64,000 nt of DNA, taken from the NCBI GenBank assembly GCA_010093685.1, contig MU006232.1:955427-1019426 (forward strand). The letters run 5' to 3'. Of the stretch, positions 11,726 through 21,316 are shown in pieces. The notes under the pieces are model-generated. The model saw nothing but the letters and a program-made list of their open reading frames with translations, had not been told where the DNA came from and made no database searches. This DNA is from Ophiobolus disseminans (taxonomy: Eukaryota; Ascomycota; Dothideomycetes; Pleosporales; Phaeosphaeriaceae). The translations under genes and the position numbers were made by a program. Each line of letters starts with the position of its first letter. The first letter of the stretch is position 1.

Positions 11726-12124
11726 GTTGTCGAAAAGGATGCTTGCTTTGAGCTATGCGGGGTCTGTAGATAAAACTTTATAAGCTCTGGAACTTTGATC
11801 TGATCTGTCAATGGCTGGGCGATATAACCTGACAGCTATGCCTGTCTGTAGTCACAGGGTGGACGAAGTGGCGAGGGCAAGGATCCTACGCATGCAAGGG
11901 GGTCTTCGCAGTATCTGAACATGGCAAGCCCCCCCCCCCCCCCCCCCCGTAGATCATACTAGTAACTTGTAGGTTAGCAGCATGGAATTTGCGTAGCCGC
12001 TCACTATTCGTGCAACACCTTCAAGGGAGACACATAAGATCCTGACGTACCCCTCATCTATACCCTCTTTCATTACGCCAATCTTGTGGTTCACTCTTAA
12101 ATAGTCAACACCTCAACTATCAAA
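11726..12124. promoter_or_regulatory. Shared divergent promoter with a poly-C run
   Basis: About 400 bp between the UstYa and precursor start codons. It must hold both promoters and would allow joint control. It contains a 20-nt poly-C run and a TTAAATAG TATA-like stretch at about 12097 before the precursor. I could not identify a specific activator site. Confidence 0.5.
11929..11948. repeat. Poly-C homopolymer, 20 nt
   Basis: An uninterrupted run of 20 C lies in the divergent promoter of the UstYa and precursor genes. Such a run is prone to length change and can form unusual structures such as i-motif or G-quadruplex. Sequencing error in its length is also possible. Confidence 0.9.
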
Positions 12125-12653
12125 ATGAAGACTCACTTCGTGGTCGCCTTCCTCGTGGCTGTTGCCACTGCTGCACCCATCTGTATGTGTGAGCGTCTGT
12201 CCTGGTCTAATCACTCCATTAACTGTTACTGAAGCCAAGCCCACAATCTTTCAATCCGATGGCGCACTCCATGTAGACAACGCCGCCGAGTCTTCGTACG
12301 CACCAAGGACTGTCTTCAAGTCTGATGGCGAGCTTCAAGTCGACAGCGCCGAAACGTCCTCGTATGCGCAGAAGAAGAGCAAAATTTTCGAGTCCGACGG
12401 TGCGCTTCAGGTAGACAGCGCCGATGCATCATCGTATGCACAGAAGAGATCAATTTTCGAGTCTGATGGCGCGCTCCAAGTCGACAGCGCCGAAGCGTCC
12501 TCATACGCGCAGAAGAGGGCCATCTTCGAAGCAGACAGTGCGCTTCAGGTCGATAACGCTGATACATCGTCGTATGTGGAGAAGAGGGACATCTTTGAGT
12601 CGGATGGTGCGCTACAGGTGGATATCACCGAGGCGTCTTCTTACGCACAGTGA
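12125..12653 (+). CDS. Secreted six-repeat RiPP-type precursor
   Basis: Two exons, 12125-12182 and 12235-12653, with a 52-nt GTATGT...AAG intron; about 158 aa. The N-terminus is a clear signal peptide (MKTHFVVAFLVAVATAAP, cleavage near residue 17-19). The rest is six tandem copies of a unit of about 23 residues with consensus IF-E-SDGALQVDSA-E-A-SSYAQ-KR. The invariant tyrosines fall at residues 41, 63, 87, 110, 133 and 156. Units 3, 4 and 5 end in KR, unit 2 in KK, unit 1 in a degenerate PR, and unit 6 stops at YAQ with no basic pair. This is the architecture of Kex2-processed repeat proteins and of UstA-type dikaritin precursors, where a core containing Tyr sits just before the dibasic site. 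The divergent UstYa gene supports that reading. The alternative is a Kex2-processed secreted repeat protein without oxidation. The core sequence matches no dikaritin core I know. Confidence 0.87.
12246..12650 (+). repeat. Six direct repeats of about 69 bp in the precursor
   Basis: In-frame repeats of 66-72 bp encode the six precursor units (tyrosine spacing 22, 24, 23, 23, 23 codons). The two units before the KR sites at residues 90-91 and 113-114 are the most alike; the fifth has the deviating SSYVE and ADSALQ. Copy number probably changes by unequal exchange. Confidence 0.9.
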
Positions 12654-12847
12654 ATAGTAGCGTTTGGGCTTGGAGGTGTGGCTTGGCTCTTGGACACTCC
12701 TTACAATCTCTTTCCACGTGGTAGTCGCGAACATATGTTGTATACAAGATGCATTATGGTACTTGAGCCTGTCGTCCTCTGTCGTTCATCTCCAATAAAA
12801 ATGTCTAGCCCGATACCTTGAATAGATGTGAGGACCTCATGGAGTGA

Positions 12848-14840
12848 TCACATCAAGATCTCAATAAGCATCCCCTTTCCTTTCCCTGCTACCCTCTCCT
12901 TTGCTGTATTAAGGGCTGCTTCCAACTCGCCGACATTCCTCACTCTCACACCCTGCATCCATTTGTCATCTTGCCCCGACGATGTCAACTCTGGTGCAGA
13001 CCCTGCTGCGGCTTCGGCCAAAGCAGCATAGTTTGGCGAGGGGCGAAAAGAGATGTTGAGCTCGTCATCGGTAGCCGACTTGTTTAGCCCTTCTGGATAG
13101 ACGAGTTCTGTAGAGTTGCGAGGGGCTTTCCAACCTGTTGAACGTATTAGCGAAGTTTCGAAGCATCGAGAGAGATAACTAACCCCCATTATTCAGCACG
13201 ATGGCCAAGATGGGAATCTCGAATTTGCTTGCCACCCACAGCGCACTGGACGGAGACGCGCACATGAGACTTCCATCGCCGACAACCTGGCAGACCATGC
13301 GGGGCTCTTCTGTTCCAGCGTTCTCTAGATCTGCCAGCGCCATCTTGACTCCAAGCGCTGCGCCGTTGCTCCATCCAATGCCAGTACCTCCGCAGTTGAT
13401 CCAGCTTCCAGGTCGATTGGGTTGGAGTTGGTCGTGAAGCGTTTGAGCCGCAGTGACTGCTTCAATGACGAAGTTGGTCGATTTGGGAAGAATAGTCTTT
13501 AGGAGGTAACCTATGTTATTCGCACTAAGAGTATTGGCGTCACCAAGCTTGCGTTGGGAGTTGATGTTGGCAAGTCGACTTTGGTGCACATCGGCGCGTG
13601 CTTTACCACGAGCGATGAACTTGGGATCTTCCAGTGCACTGCACAAAGTCGCCGAAGACTTCATATGTTCGACAAGCTGGCTGAGTGCGGTGAAACTGTC
13701 CGCTTTCCAACGCCCATTAGCAGGGAAGAAGGACACCGGAATCTGTTGGTTCAATGGATCAAGATCTACGTGGTAGACGACAGCGTTCTTTGGTGGTGGG
13801 TTTCGAGACGGTATCCATGGTACGTCACAGTCGAGAAGAAAGATCATATCTGCGTCCTTCGTGCATTCATCAAAGCTCAGACGGAACCCTTCTGAAGCAG
13901 GATGCGTCGAGGGGAAGCAAACGTCGCTGCCACCTGTGTCATGTACGCGAATCCCAGGAATAATGTCTGCAAGCTCCACAAGAAGATCTGGTGTCCGACG
14001 ATCCCGGCCAGAGTAACCAGTAATAATAAGGGGGCGTTCGGCTTGCACGAGGCTGGTGCATATGTCTTGGACAGCATCTTGTGGCAGCGCACTAGGTCCA
14101 ATGGGACCCCACTGCTCTTGCTGTAGCGAGTAGGGTTGTATCTCCTGGGCCAACACCTCTCGCGCGGCAGCCATGTAGACCGGGCCCTTCGGTGCGCTAT
14201 TGGCAAACTGCAAGGCGCGCCCCACTGATTGTTTGACATTCAAACCAGTGCGTATTTCACCACTGTATCTGCAATACTGCCGAACAATGGCTGCCTGGTC
14301 TGGGGCCTGTTGTAGCCAGTGCATGTATTCTGTTCGCGAGCCAGTTACCTCGCCAGATTCGGTGTATGGGCATAGGCCCGCAAAAATGAAGACTGGGACC
14401 CGGGCGACGCTGGCGTTATGGACAGCCTGACCAAGCGCTTGCGTGCCAACATCGACGTGAACCACGACGGCTTGCGGCTTACCGCTTATCCGAGCATAGC
14501 CGTCAGCCATAGAGAGGGCAGTAATCTCGGCAGGACACGTGATGAAGCGAGGCCACTTGTCAGGTCGTTCGCGTTTGCCCTTGATGATGGCCTCGATGAT
14601 GGAAGGGTGATCGGAGCCTACATTCACGAAACATGCCGTTATTCCGGCCTGTCTTAATGTTAGCCCAATAGATTCTGCAATGCTGCAGGTGAAATTAGTA
14701 TACATACCTCCCACAGCGCCTCAAACAATGCGAAGGCTGTCGTATATCTGCATGCAGTAAGTATGCCATTCTTTTCGTACGCAGCAGATTGCGCGAATCC
14801 CAGCTACGTACTGCGAGGCGACCTGTTGCACATCCGACAT
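12848..14840 (-). CDS. TPP-dependent enzyme, acetolactate synthase-like
   Basis: Four exons, 14840-14812, 14747-14708, 14648-13184 and 13134-12848, give about 606 aa. The N-terminal pyrimidine-binding domain has the conserved glutamate context TCPAEITALSMADGYAR. The C-terminal domain has the TPP/Mg motif GDG at about 480-482 with NN at about 509-510. Members decarboxylate 2-keto acids and either release an aldehyde or ligate it to a second keto acid. This one belongs to an acetolactate-synthase/benzoylformate-decarboxylase-like fungal group, not the branched-chain enzyme: there is no mitochondrial presequence, and the protein starts MSDVQQVASQYTTAF. The first two exons are short and were placed by frame and splice signals. 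It is convergent with the precursor gene with 194 bp between stop codons; a role in the peptide pathway is possible but unproven. Confidence 0.85.
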
Positions 14841-15736
14841 TATGGCTGAATTGGAAGCTTGTCGTGTTGCAAGTCGTGGAGTTGCAGAGTGAGAGCGAGA
14901 ATTGAGAGAGGTCAACGGAAAGGCCGCAGAAACCCTGCAATTTGATCTGAGGCCGTGACCCAAGCCAATGCCCCTTTGCAGCCTTGAACAGGTACCGCGC
15001 AGCGCCATGTTTGTGTACGTTGTGCTAGGCGGGCAGGCAGGGAATTGTGTTCAGGAAAGTAGTAAGGCGGCGCGGACAGCTGCCAATGAAGAATCACGCT
15101 AACTTCATTTGGTCTACCGCCCTTTTTGCTGGTCGCACCGCAGGTGCGGACCTCTTCAATCAACCAGTGAAATTCTCGTGATTAGTTGGGGCTCGCAATT
15201 TTTCACAAAGCTACCCTTTACTCTGTCGAGTGCTTGTGTAGCTAATAATGTGGCTCGCGTGCTCTGACGACTAGTAAAACTTTACCCATCCCAGTGCTGT
15301 ACCGCTCCATGTTCTGGAATTGCATGCAGCAGAAAAGCGTGGGTGTTGCATACCGCATCATGTGTATCTATGCCTGAAGAGTTTCTCCATGTTAGTTCCT
15401 TCTCTAGTAACAAGTATTTACGAATACCCACTCTGGACGCCACAATTTCCTATCCTTATTGCCCAGCATCCATTTGCGGTAGAGTTCTTCTTGCATCTGC
15501 GCTATGTCAGTACTGCTATAGGTCAGGTTCAAAGATATACTGCGAGAGGCGGCCATCTCTGGGGGTTCGTAGACTCCCTCACCTCTTCAAAATTCGTGCC
15601 TTTTGCGGAGCCCTCTGTTTCACGCGTAAGCTAGTTAATAACCGATCGAAGTTACAAAGTTATTATAAGCGATACAAGAATTCGATTGACTTACTGTCAA
15701 TTAGGTTAGTAGGTAAAACAATAGTGTGATGTCTAC
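14841..15736. other. Intergenic region
   Basis: About 0.9 kb between the TPP-enzyme start and the end of the RRM gene. It presumably includes the TPP-enzyme promoter. Several short overlapping frames exist, but none has a coding character I trust. The part near 15620-15730 is AT-rich. Confidence 0.5.
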
Positions 15737-16598
15737 TCACCGGTCCCGTAATGCGTTATGTCCACCGCCTCTCCCGCTGTCCCAGGGTACAATGTACTTA
15801 AGTGGTGGCTGTGAAAGTGTGGTACAGATTTAGTGTATGTCTCACATGCATTATGTACCTATACGACTTACCTTGGAGATAGACAATTGAATTGGACGAC
15901 CACCGATTAACCGTCCTTGGTATAGCTGTATCGTTTCGTTCGCTTCGCTCTTCGTTGGAAAGTCGAACGCCATCGCGAAACCTGAGAGCCATGGGACCAG
16001 AGGCGGGTATTTGAAGAATCCACCGGTGCCCTGGACATTGTACTCATGTAAGAAATGATACAGCTGAGAGTATATCAAATTCCAGATCCCTTGTGGCCTG
16101 GGCAAATTCTCCACGGTGACCCGCCGAGATTCTCGAAGCGCGGCGAAGATATCGGAAGGGTATGTTGTTACTGGCTCTCGTAGACGTGCTTGCCAGATAG
16201 AAAGGTCCTCAGAAGCGAACCACCCTCGTTCAATACCAATACTATACGCCAGATCCGGGTCGTACCCAGTCAATCGTTGAATCCTTATACGTCGATTGAA
16301 TAAGTATGCATCATGGAGGGTAACCATTGCGGGCTCGACCTCGCTAGTGCAGGCCAGCATGACGATACATTGGCCCGGGTTGTGTCCGGTCATAGAATTG
16401 TAATTGATCCAGACGCGGTCTCTGCTCTCGTCAGGACTTGGTACTATTGCGACGCTTGACATCGAATAGGTCAATAGCGTGTGCTCACACAGTAAAACCA
16501 CTCTCAACGAACAACTCTCTTATGTCTTCCTCGATGGCAAAAACTGCTAAGTCGCGAACCCAAACGCATCTTGAATAGTATTCTAGAGGAACTGACAT
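15737..16598 (-). CDS. RNA-binding protein with two RRM domains
   Basis: Three exons, 16598-16489, 16421-15872 and 15808-15737, give about 243 aa. The first RRM begins at RCVWVRDLAVFAIEEDIREL and continues across the first intron into DRVWINYNSMTG and GQCIVMLAC, which restores a beta-alpha-beta pattern. The second starts at RRVTVENLPRPQGIWNLIYS (about residue 136) and ends in GFAMAFDFPTKSEANETIQL and GRLIGGRPIQL. The RNP motifs are divergent, so RNA targets cannot be guessed. The last exon adds PPLKYIVPWDSGRGGGHNAL before the stop. The ATG at 16598 is the first in frame with good context; a second ATG at 16462 lies inside the intron. Confidence 0.72.
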
Positions 16599-17140
16599 CC
16601 GCTGATAACGTACAGGAGGCAAGAGGCTGTGCTGTCGATCAAGCGATAGGTTTGGCGGGATTTTGAATTGGAGCTCACGACGGACAGCTTTTCGAGATTG
16701 GCGGTTGGCTTGCGTGCCATATGCTCTGCTTGATGAAAACTACAGCCGCCATATCAACACGGTTAGAAGCCTGTTACGAGTGGGTAACGTTGGTATCATA
16801 GCTTGCGAGCTGTCGGGGCTGAAAGTATGGTGACAGAAGCTTGACCACCAAGGATTCTGAGGAAGGTTGAAGATCACGCTACCGGTACGGTACGACACTT
16901 GGACGCTATCGATGTGCACCCGCCAACCTGCGTTCGGGTCGCCCTCGCCCAGCGCTTCTTCACGTTTCTACGAGTGGTTTTCCTCAATAAAGGCACAAAT
17001 GCACGAAATGCTAAAGTAATCTGTTTCCCCAGATTCAACCTTCCCGCAACGTTGATGACGTAACCGCCTGGGCAAGTATCGATAAGTAAAGCATTTTCGC
17101 TTCCCACCCCTGGAAACATCACTGCAATCCAAACGCCAAC
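16599..17140. promoter_or_regulatory. Divergent intergenic region
   Basis: About 540 bp between the RRM gene (leftward) and the Rdx-like gene (rightward), probably containing both promoters. The frame upstream of the RRM start remains open for about 60 codons but without an ATG. I see no other feature. Confidence 0.45.
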
Positions 17141-17724
17141 ATGACTTCAACACAAACCGCTCCCGTCGCACTCCCACGAGTAGCAATAACATACTGCACA
17201 CAATGCCGTTGGATGCTACGCGCAGCCTACTTCGGCCAGGAGCTTTTGTCTACCTTTGGTAATCAAATCGGCGAGATCGCACTAATACCTGCAACTGGAG
17301 GGCTATTTACTGTGGAATTGGTGAGCCTTATTCGGATCTGTCATGTCGAAGATCATGGCTGACCGATGCTGAAAGACGTATGTGCCCTCCGAAGCAACCG
17401 AGGGCCAAGATGCACAGCCGAAGAAGGTGTTGCTGTGGGACAGGAAAGCAGAGAGTGGCTTCCCTGGTATGTGTTACTATTACTTATGGATTCTAGAGCG
17501 TACGCTGACTAGTCATAGAGACGAAAGTACTAAAGCAGCTGGTCAGAGATCACATCGACCCCTCAAGAGACCTGGGGCACTCAGACAAGCATGGAAAGAA
17601 GAAGGACGAGAAGATGGAGGCCGGGAGTGAGGCAAAATCAGAAGTAAAGGCAAGCACGGTTACCAGTGAGGCTGCGGCTGTCAAGAGGAACCCAGACGGC
17701 ACTATATGCGAGGATTGCAGGTGA
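17141..17724 (+). CDS. SelT/SelW/SelH-like Rdx family protein
   Basis: Three exons, 17141-17320, 17376-17466 and 17519-17724, give about 158 aa. After a short lead comes ITYCTQCRWMLRAAYFGQEL with a CxxC pair at residues 19 and 22, then GGLFTVEL and VLLWDRKAESGFPE, which matches the thioredoxin-like Rdx/selenoprotein-W family. Fungi carry cysteine in place of selenocysteine; the second cysteine is in the family's usual redox position. A thiol-redox role is inferred. A charged Lys/Glu-rich tail follows, and the protein ends near ICEDCR. It is convergent with the unknown membrane protein gene, with about 250 bp between them. Confidence 0.85.
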
Positions 17725-17975
17725 GATCAGCATCAAAGTAGTTGAATATCATTTACTACGCGAGACGCGTATCGCTATGGTTTCATGAACGCATGCGCGA
17801 CTCATTACTTACGCTTAGCCCGTTTGCTTCGAACGAGCGTCGCACTTTGCTCCCATTTGCGCCCTGTTAAACTCCCTAGATGTACACAAATGTTTTCGCT
17901 GATAGATGCAGCACGAGTCGCACATCCTCTGCGAGTTCCTCTTGCCCATGCTACGCCCATCGCCAGAGGAATCTC

Positions 17976-19256
17976 CTACTCCTTGCGAACCTTCTCGAGA
18001 CCGGAACTCAGGCGAATGTCCATGCGATTCATGTTCTTGCGCATCAGTTGCATCTCGTCACGCAGACGCTGCATCTGGCGGTGCGCGTCGCCCGATACCT
18101 TCTGAAGACGACCCTCAACGTCCTTGCAAGACTCGCCATCAGTCCTCTTTGGCATAGATACGTAGTAGACGCCCTCCGCGTTTGTAGGACCAAGGCCATC
18201 GACTATGTTGTCAATGCGCAGGCCGTGTGACTCGGACAAAGCGGATAGGTCATTGAAGCGCTCGTCGATGTCCTGCAGCTTGATGGTGTAAAGCTCGCCG
18301 GTGAGGTTGGTGACGGCCTGTGTGCGCTGGACAAGATCGACAACCTGCTTGTACATGTGTCCGTTGGGACCACCGGCGGGGACGAGGTCGAAGCCGGCAG
18401 GGCCGTATAGATGAGCCGCGAGGATGCCTACGATGGCGGCTACGCCGGCAGTCATCACTGTACCAGCTGCTGACCAAGCCCAGTCTGTGTAGTTGCCATG
18501 CTTCGCTTCAAGAGTCCGCAGCAGATCGGTGGCAACCCAGACACGCTCTGCAGCGCGAGTAGAGTGCTCCATCAGCTTTTGCAGCTCTTCGGTAATCAGA
18601 GCATTCGCGCTTCTCTTGCCCTCGTCGCTCAGGGTTGAGGTTTCCATATCGTCCATGTACTTGCCGGTTTTCATGTTCATTGCAGCCAGAGCGTACGCTG
18701 CAGCCTTGCTGACAGATGTAGAAGAGCTTGTGGCTTGAGCCACACTTGCGGCGACATAGCTGTGTGGAAGCTTGGTACGCTTGAACTTGGATGTTGCATC
18801 GTCGAGTGCCGAGACCACAGTATTGAGTGCAGGATATCCAGTGAACTTCGCCCACTGATATAACGGCTTATCGTCGTCCTTCTGGATCTTGACATAATCC
18901 TGGAAGTTGCGCATATGGATTTCCACCTCACCGAGGCCATGCAAGATGCTATCAACTATGTTCCGCGATGTCGTCTGAGCTGTGGTAAGCGTTGTGCACT
19001 GGGAATGTGTACTAAATTTGCTTGAGCGTACCTTGACCGAAGGCTTGATCTTTGCCTCGGTGCTTGTAGCCTTGGTGAGCGGCTTTGGCAACTTTGCTAT
19101 CTCGGTCTTGGTGGGAGTATTCAGTCGAGATGCACTATTCTTCACGTCGTTCTTTGCGCCGTTTGATAAATCCTCCTGGTACGTGCTCAAGCCATGCTCC
19201 GCCGCGCCTTCTTTGGTATGGTCCACGGTGTCGTTCATGGCGCCTTCTGGATTCAT
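17976..19256 (-). CDS. Conserved-looking single-TM protein, unknown function
   Basis: One open frame of 426 aa from the ATG at 19256. I do not recognise the family. The N-terminal 75 residues are polar and Lys/Thr-rich. The middle is helical (SILHGLGEVEIHMRNFQDYV and following). One good membrane segment lies at about 259-284 (WAWSAAGTVMTAGVAAIVGI). The C-terminal 100 residues are heptad-like and may form a coiled coil (DAHRQMQRLRDEMQLMRKNM). A 57-nt stretch at 19031-18975 has a GTACGC donor and CTCAG acceptor and is a multiple of three without stop, so it could be spliced out to give 407 aa. Membrane attachment is likely; the organelle is unknown. Confidence 0.75.
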   Translation of the reverse strand: MNPEGAMNDTVDHTKEGAAEHGLSTYQEDLSNGAKNDVKNSASRLNTPTKTEIAKLPKPLTKATSTEAKIKPSVKVRSSKFSTHSQCTTLTTAQTTSRNIVDSILHGLGEVEIHMRNFQDYVKIQKDDDKPLYQWAKFTGYPALNTVVSALDDATSKFKRTKLPHSYVAASVAQATSSSTSVSKAAAYALAAMNMKTGKYMDDMETSTLSDEGKRSANALITEELQKLMEHSTRAAERVWVATDLLRTLEAKHGNYTDWAWSAAGTVMTAGVAAIVGILAAHLYGPAGFDLVPAGGPNGHMYKQVVDLVQRTQAVTNLTGELYTIKLQDIDERFNDLSALSESHGLRIDNIVDGLGPTNAEGVYYVSMPKRTDGESCKDVEGRLQKVSGDAHRQMQRLRDEMQLMRKNMNRMDIRLSSGLEKVRKE

Positions 19257-21316
19257 CTTATGGGTTTGAGAACGTATTGGTGGGTGACGTCGTTGAGGCG
19301 TGCCGACGTGCGGAGTTGAGCAACCGTGACTGAGTCATGTTATGAAGAGCGACTAAGAAGTGATAGAGCAGTAGAAAACAAGGGCCTCAGCGAAACCACG
19401 TGATGACGGAGGTTCCTGAAAAGTGAAGATGGCGTGGGTGCCTGATGCAAGCTCATGATTGGCTGCACGAGCGTTTGCTCGACAGGTGGTAACTAGCGCT
19501 CTTTCCCAAATCTTGCAAGAAGCGAAGGTGCGCGGTCGCACAGCCTCTGAGGTATATCATCGTGTTCTGAAAACGAAAGCATTGCAAGAGCTTCCAACAT
19601 TCACGGGTGCACAGTCAGAACGAATGCTACGCACGTTGGAGAGGGACTCAACCAATCAAGGAAACTAGAGAGCTGTATGTGGTCTGATCTTCAATCAGTT
19701 ACTTCGTCGAAGAGAGCAATATTTAAGCAAGATGACGACCCTTGCGACCAGAGGCTACATCAACTTAGACGACGCAACACCTCGAGAACGATCAATAGAA
19801 TGAGCAAGAAGTTTGCAACTCCAATAACAAAGAACGAAACTTGTACATCAAGCGAAGCTGAAGACTAAAATGAAAGCTCAATGGAAGGGCTCACGATCCA
19901 TCGTGGCTATGTCGCGCGATTCTTTGATTATGTAGCACACGTCAACATCGGAGAATTCTGTCTGCACACCAGGCGGTAAAAGTTGAGAGTTTCAGAGCCT
20001 CGCACAGCATCAAACTGGCGGGGCATGCATTTTGAACGCGTTCACCATGTCTGTACCACGTGCTGTGTAAGCCGGACGCAAAGATACGCGTCTCTGCAGC
20101 GACTAAGTGGTGATGTATTCGGGTTGTTGCTGCATGTACTCCACTGTGGAGAGCGACGATAGCAGGTAATCTGGACACGCACAGCTCAACCGCTGCAACC
20201 ACCACATCTCTGGTGTTTCATCGACAGCACCTGGAAATGAGGGGTCGCAGGGAGGATCGTTGCGTTTTCACGTCGTACTGAGATCGTCCGGGTAGGTGTC
20301 GAGGATAGTTTGACAACGATCAACCCTTATCTAGCTACCATCGTAAAGGGATCCGCAGAACCTGAACATGGACCAGGGGCGCCGAAGAGAAATGATTCGT
20401 GATGGATGATGTTGATATGTGATGGACAGCGGAGACCCGAGGACAACGACATGAATTAGCGCGGATCGCGGATTCCCCACAAGCGTGGGCCGATCGATTG
20501 GCGCTGTTATTGGCCGCTTGGCAGCAAAGTGATCACCATCTTCAATGATTGCGATTGCACCGTGAGGTCTGAGGGGTACATTGCCACTTGCTCGGTTGAC
20601 GCAGCACATCGCTCCGGGCATGCTATCATCGTGTTGCAGGCTGTACAGCGCACATCCAGCCCCCTCTTCACGCCCGAGCTGCAGAGTGCACATTCAGCTT
20701 GGCTGTGACCATCTCGAATGCGGTCGGTCGGATGTGCGCTACGCCGTGCCGTCTTCCTGCCAAGGTTTGCACCAACACGGTCCTTTGTCGGCACTGACCT
20801 CTACCATCTCGTCTCGTCAACCGCGAATTGCATCATTTGAAGAGTGTTTGCGGCATTCGGCGACCTTCATACATTGGTCGCAAAGTCGCCCAAAGAAACC
20901 GAACTCAGGGTAAATTCTCCGGTCCGAAGTCACTACCTCTGTGCTATCTGCACGATCTGGATCCCTGGCAGCTGGGCCATCCGACGCCATGAAGCGAGAA
21001 CGCAAGCCACCGGCGCCCTTATGGCGGAAGCCCCCGAATGAGTGGAGGATCGACAGCTGCAGGCGCTCCACCTTGTCATCTAGATTACAGCCTCACCAAC
21101 CAGGAGGCGCTAAGATCGGTTAGTTAACTAAATTGGCGTTGACATCAACAAGAGCTGAACTCTCGACATGGGCAAGGGTACACCTACATATGTGCAGCGT
21201 TCCACGGCCAGCATATGAGACTTTCTACGCAATTTCGAACACTCGGAAGCTAGGCAACTCGATGCTGCAAACACCTTCCCAGTCGTGTGGCACGACGCGG
21301 CTGTACTAGAGCAACG
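19257..21316. other. Intergenic region, about 2 kb
   Basis: Both flanking genes start from this region and read away from it, so both promoters lie here. Frames at 19459-19668, 19677-19868 and 20331-20693 are short, lack family resemblance and are probably chance. A long 5' leader of the right-hand gene may occupy part of it. Confidence 0.45.

Noticed and set aside
12316..12567. Minus-strand ORF opposite the precursor repeats
   Set aside because: A shadow of the plus-strand repeats; its periodicity follows from them.
20331..20693. 120-codon minus-strand ORF in the 2-kb gap
   Set aside because: No supported ATG start, no motif, overlaps another random frame.
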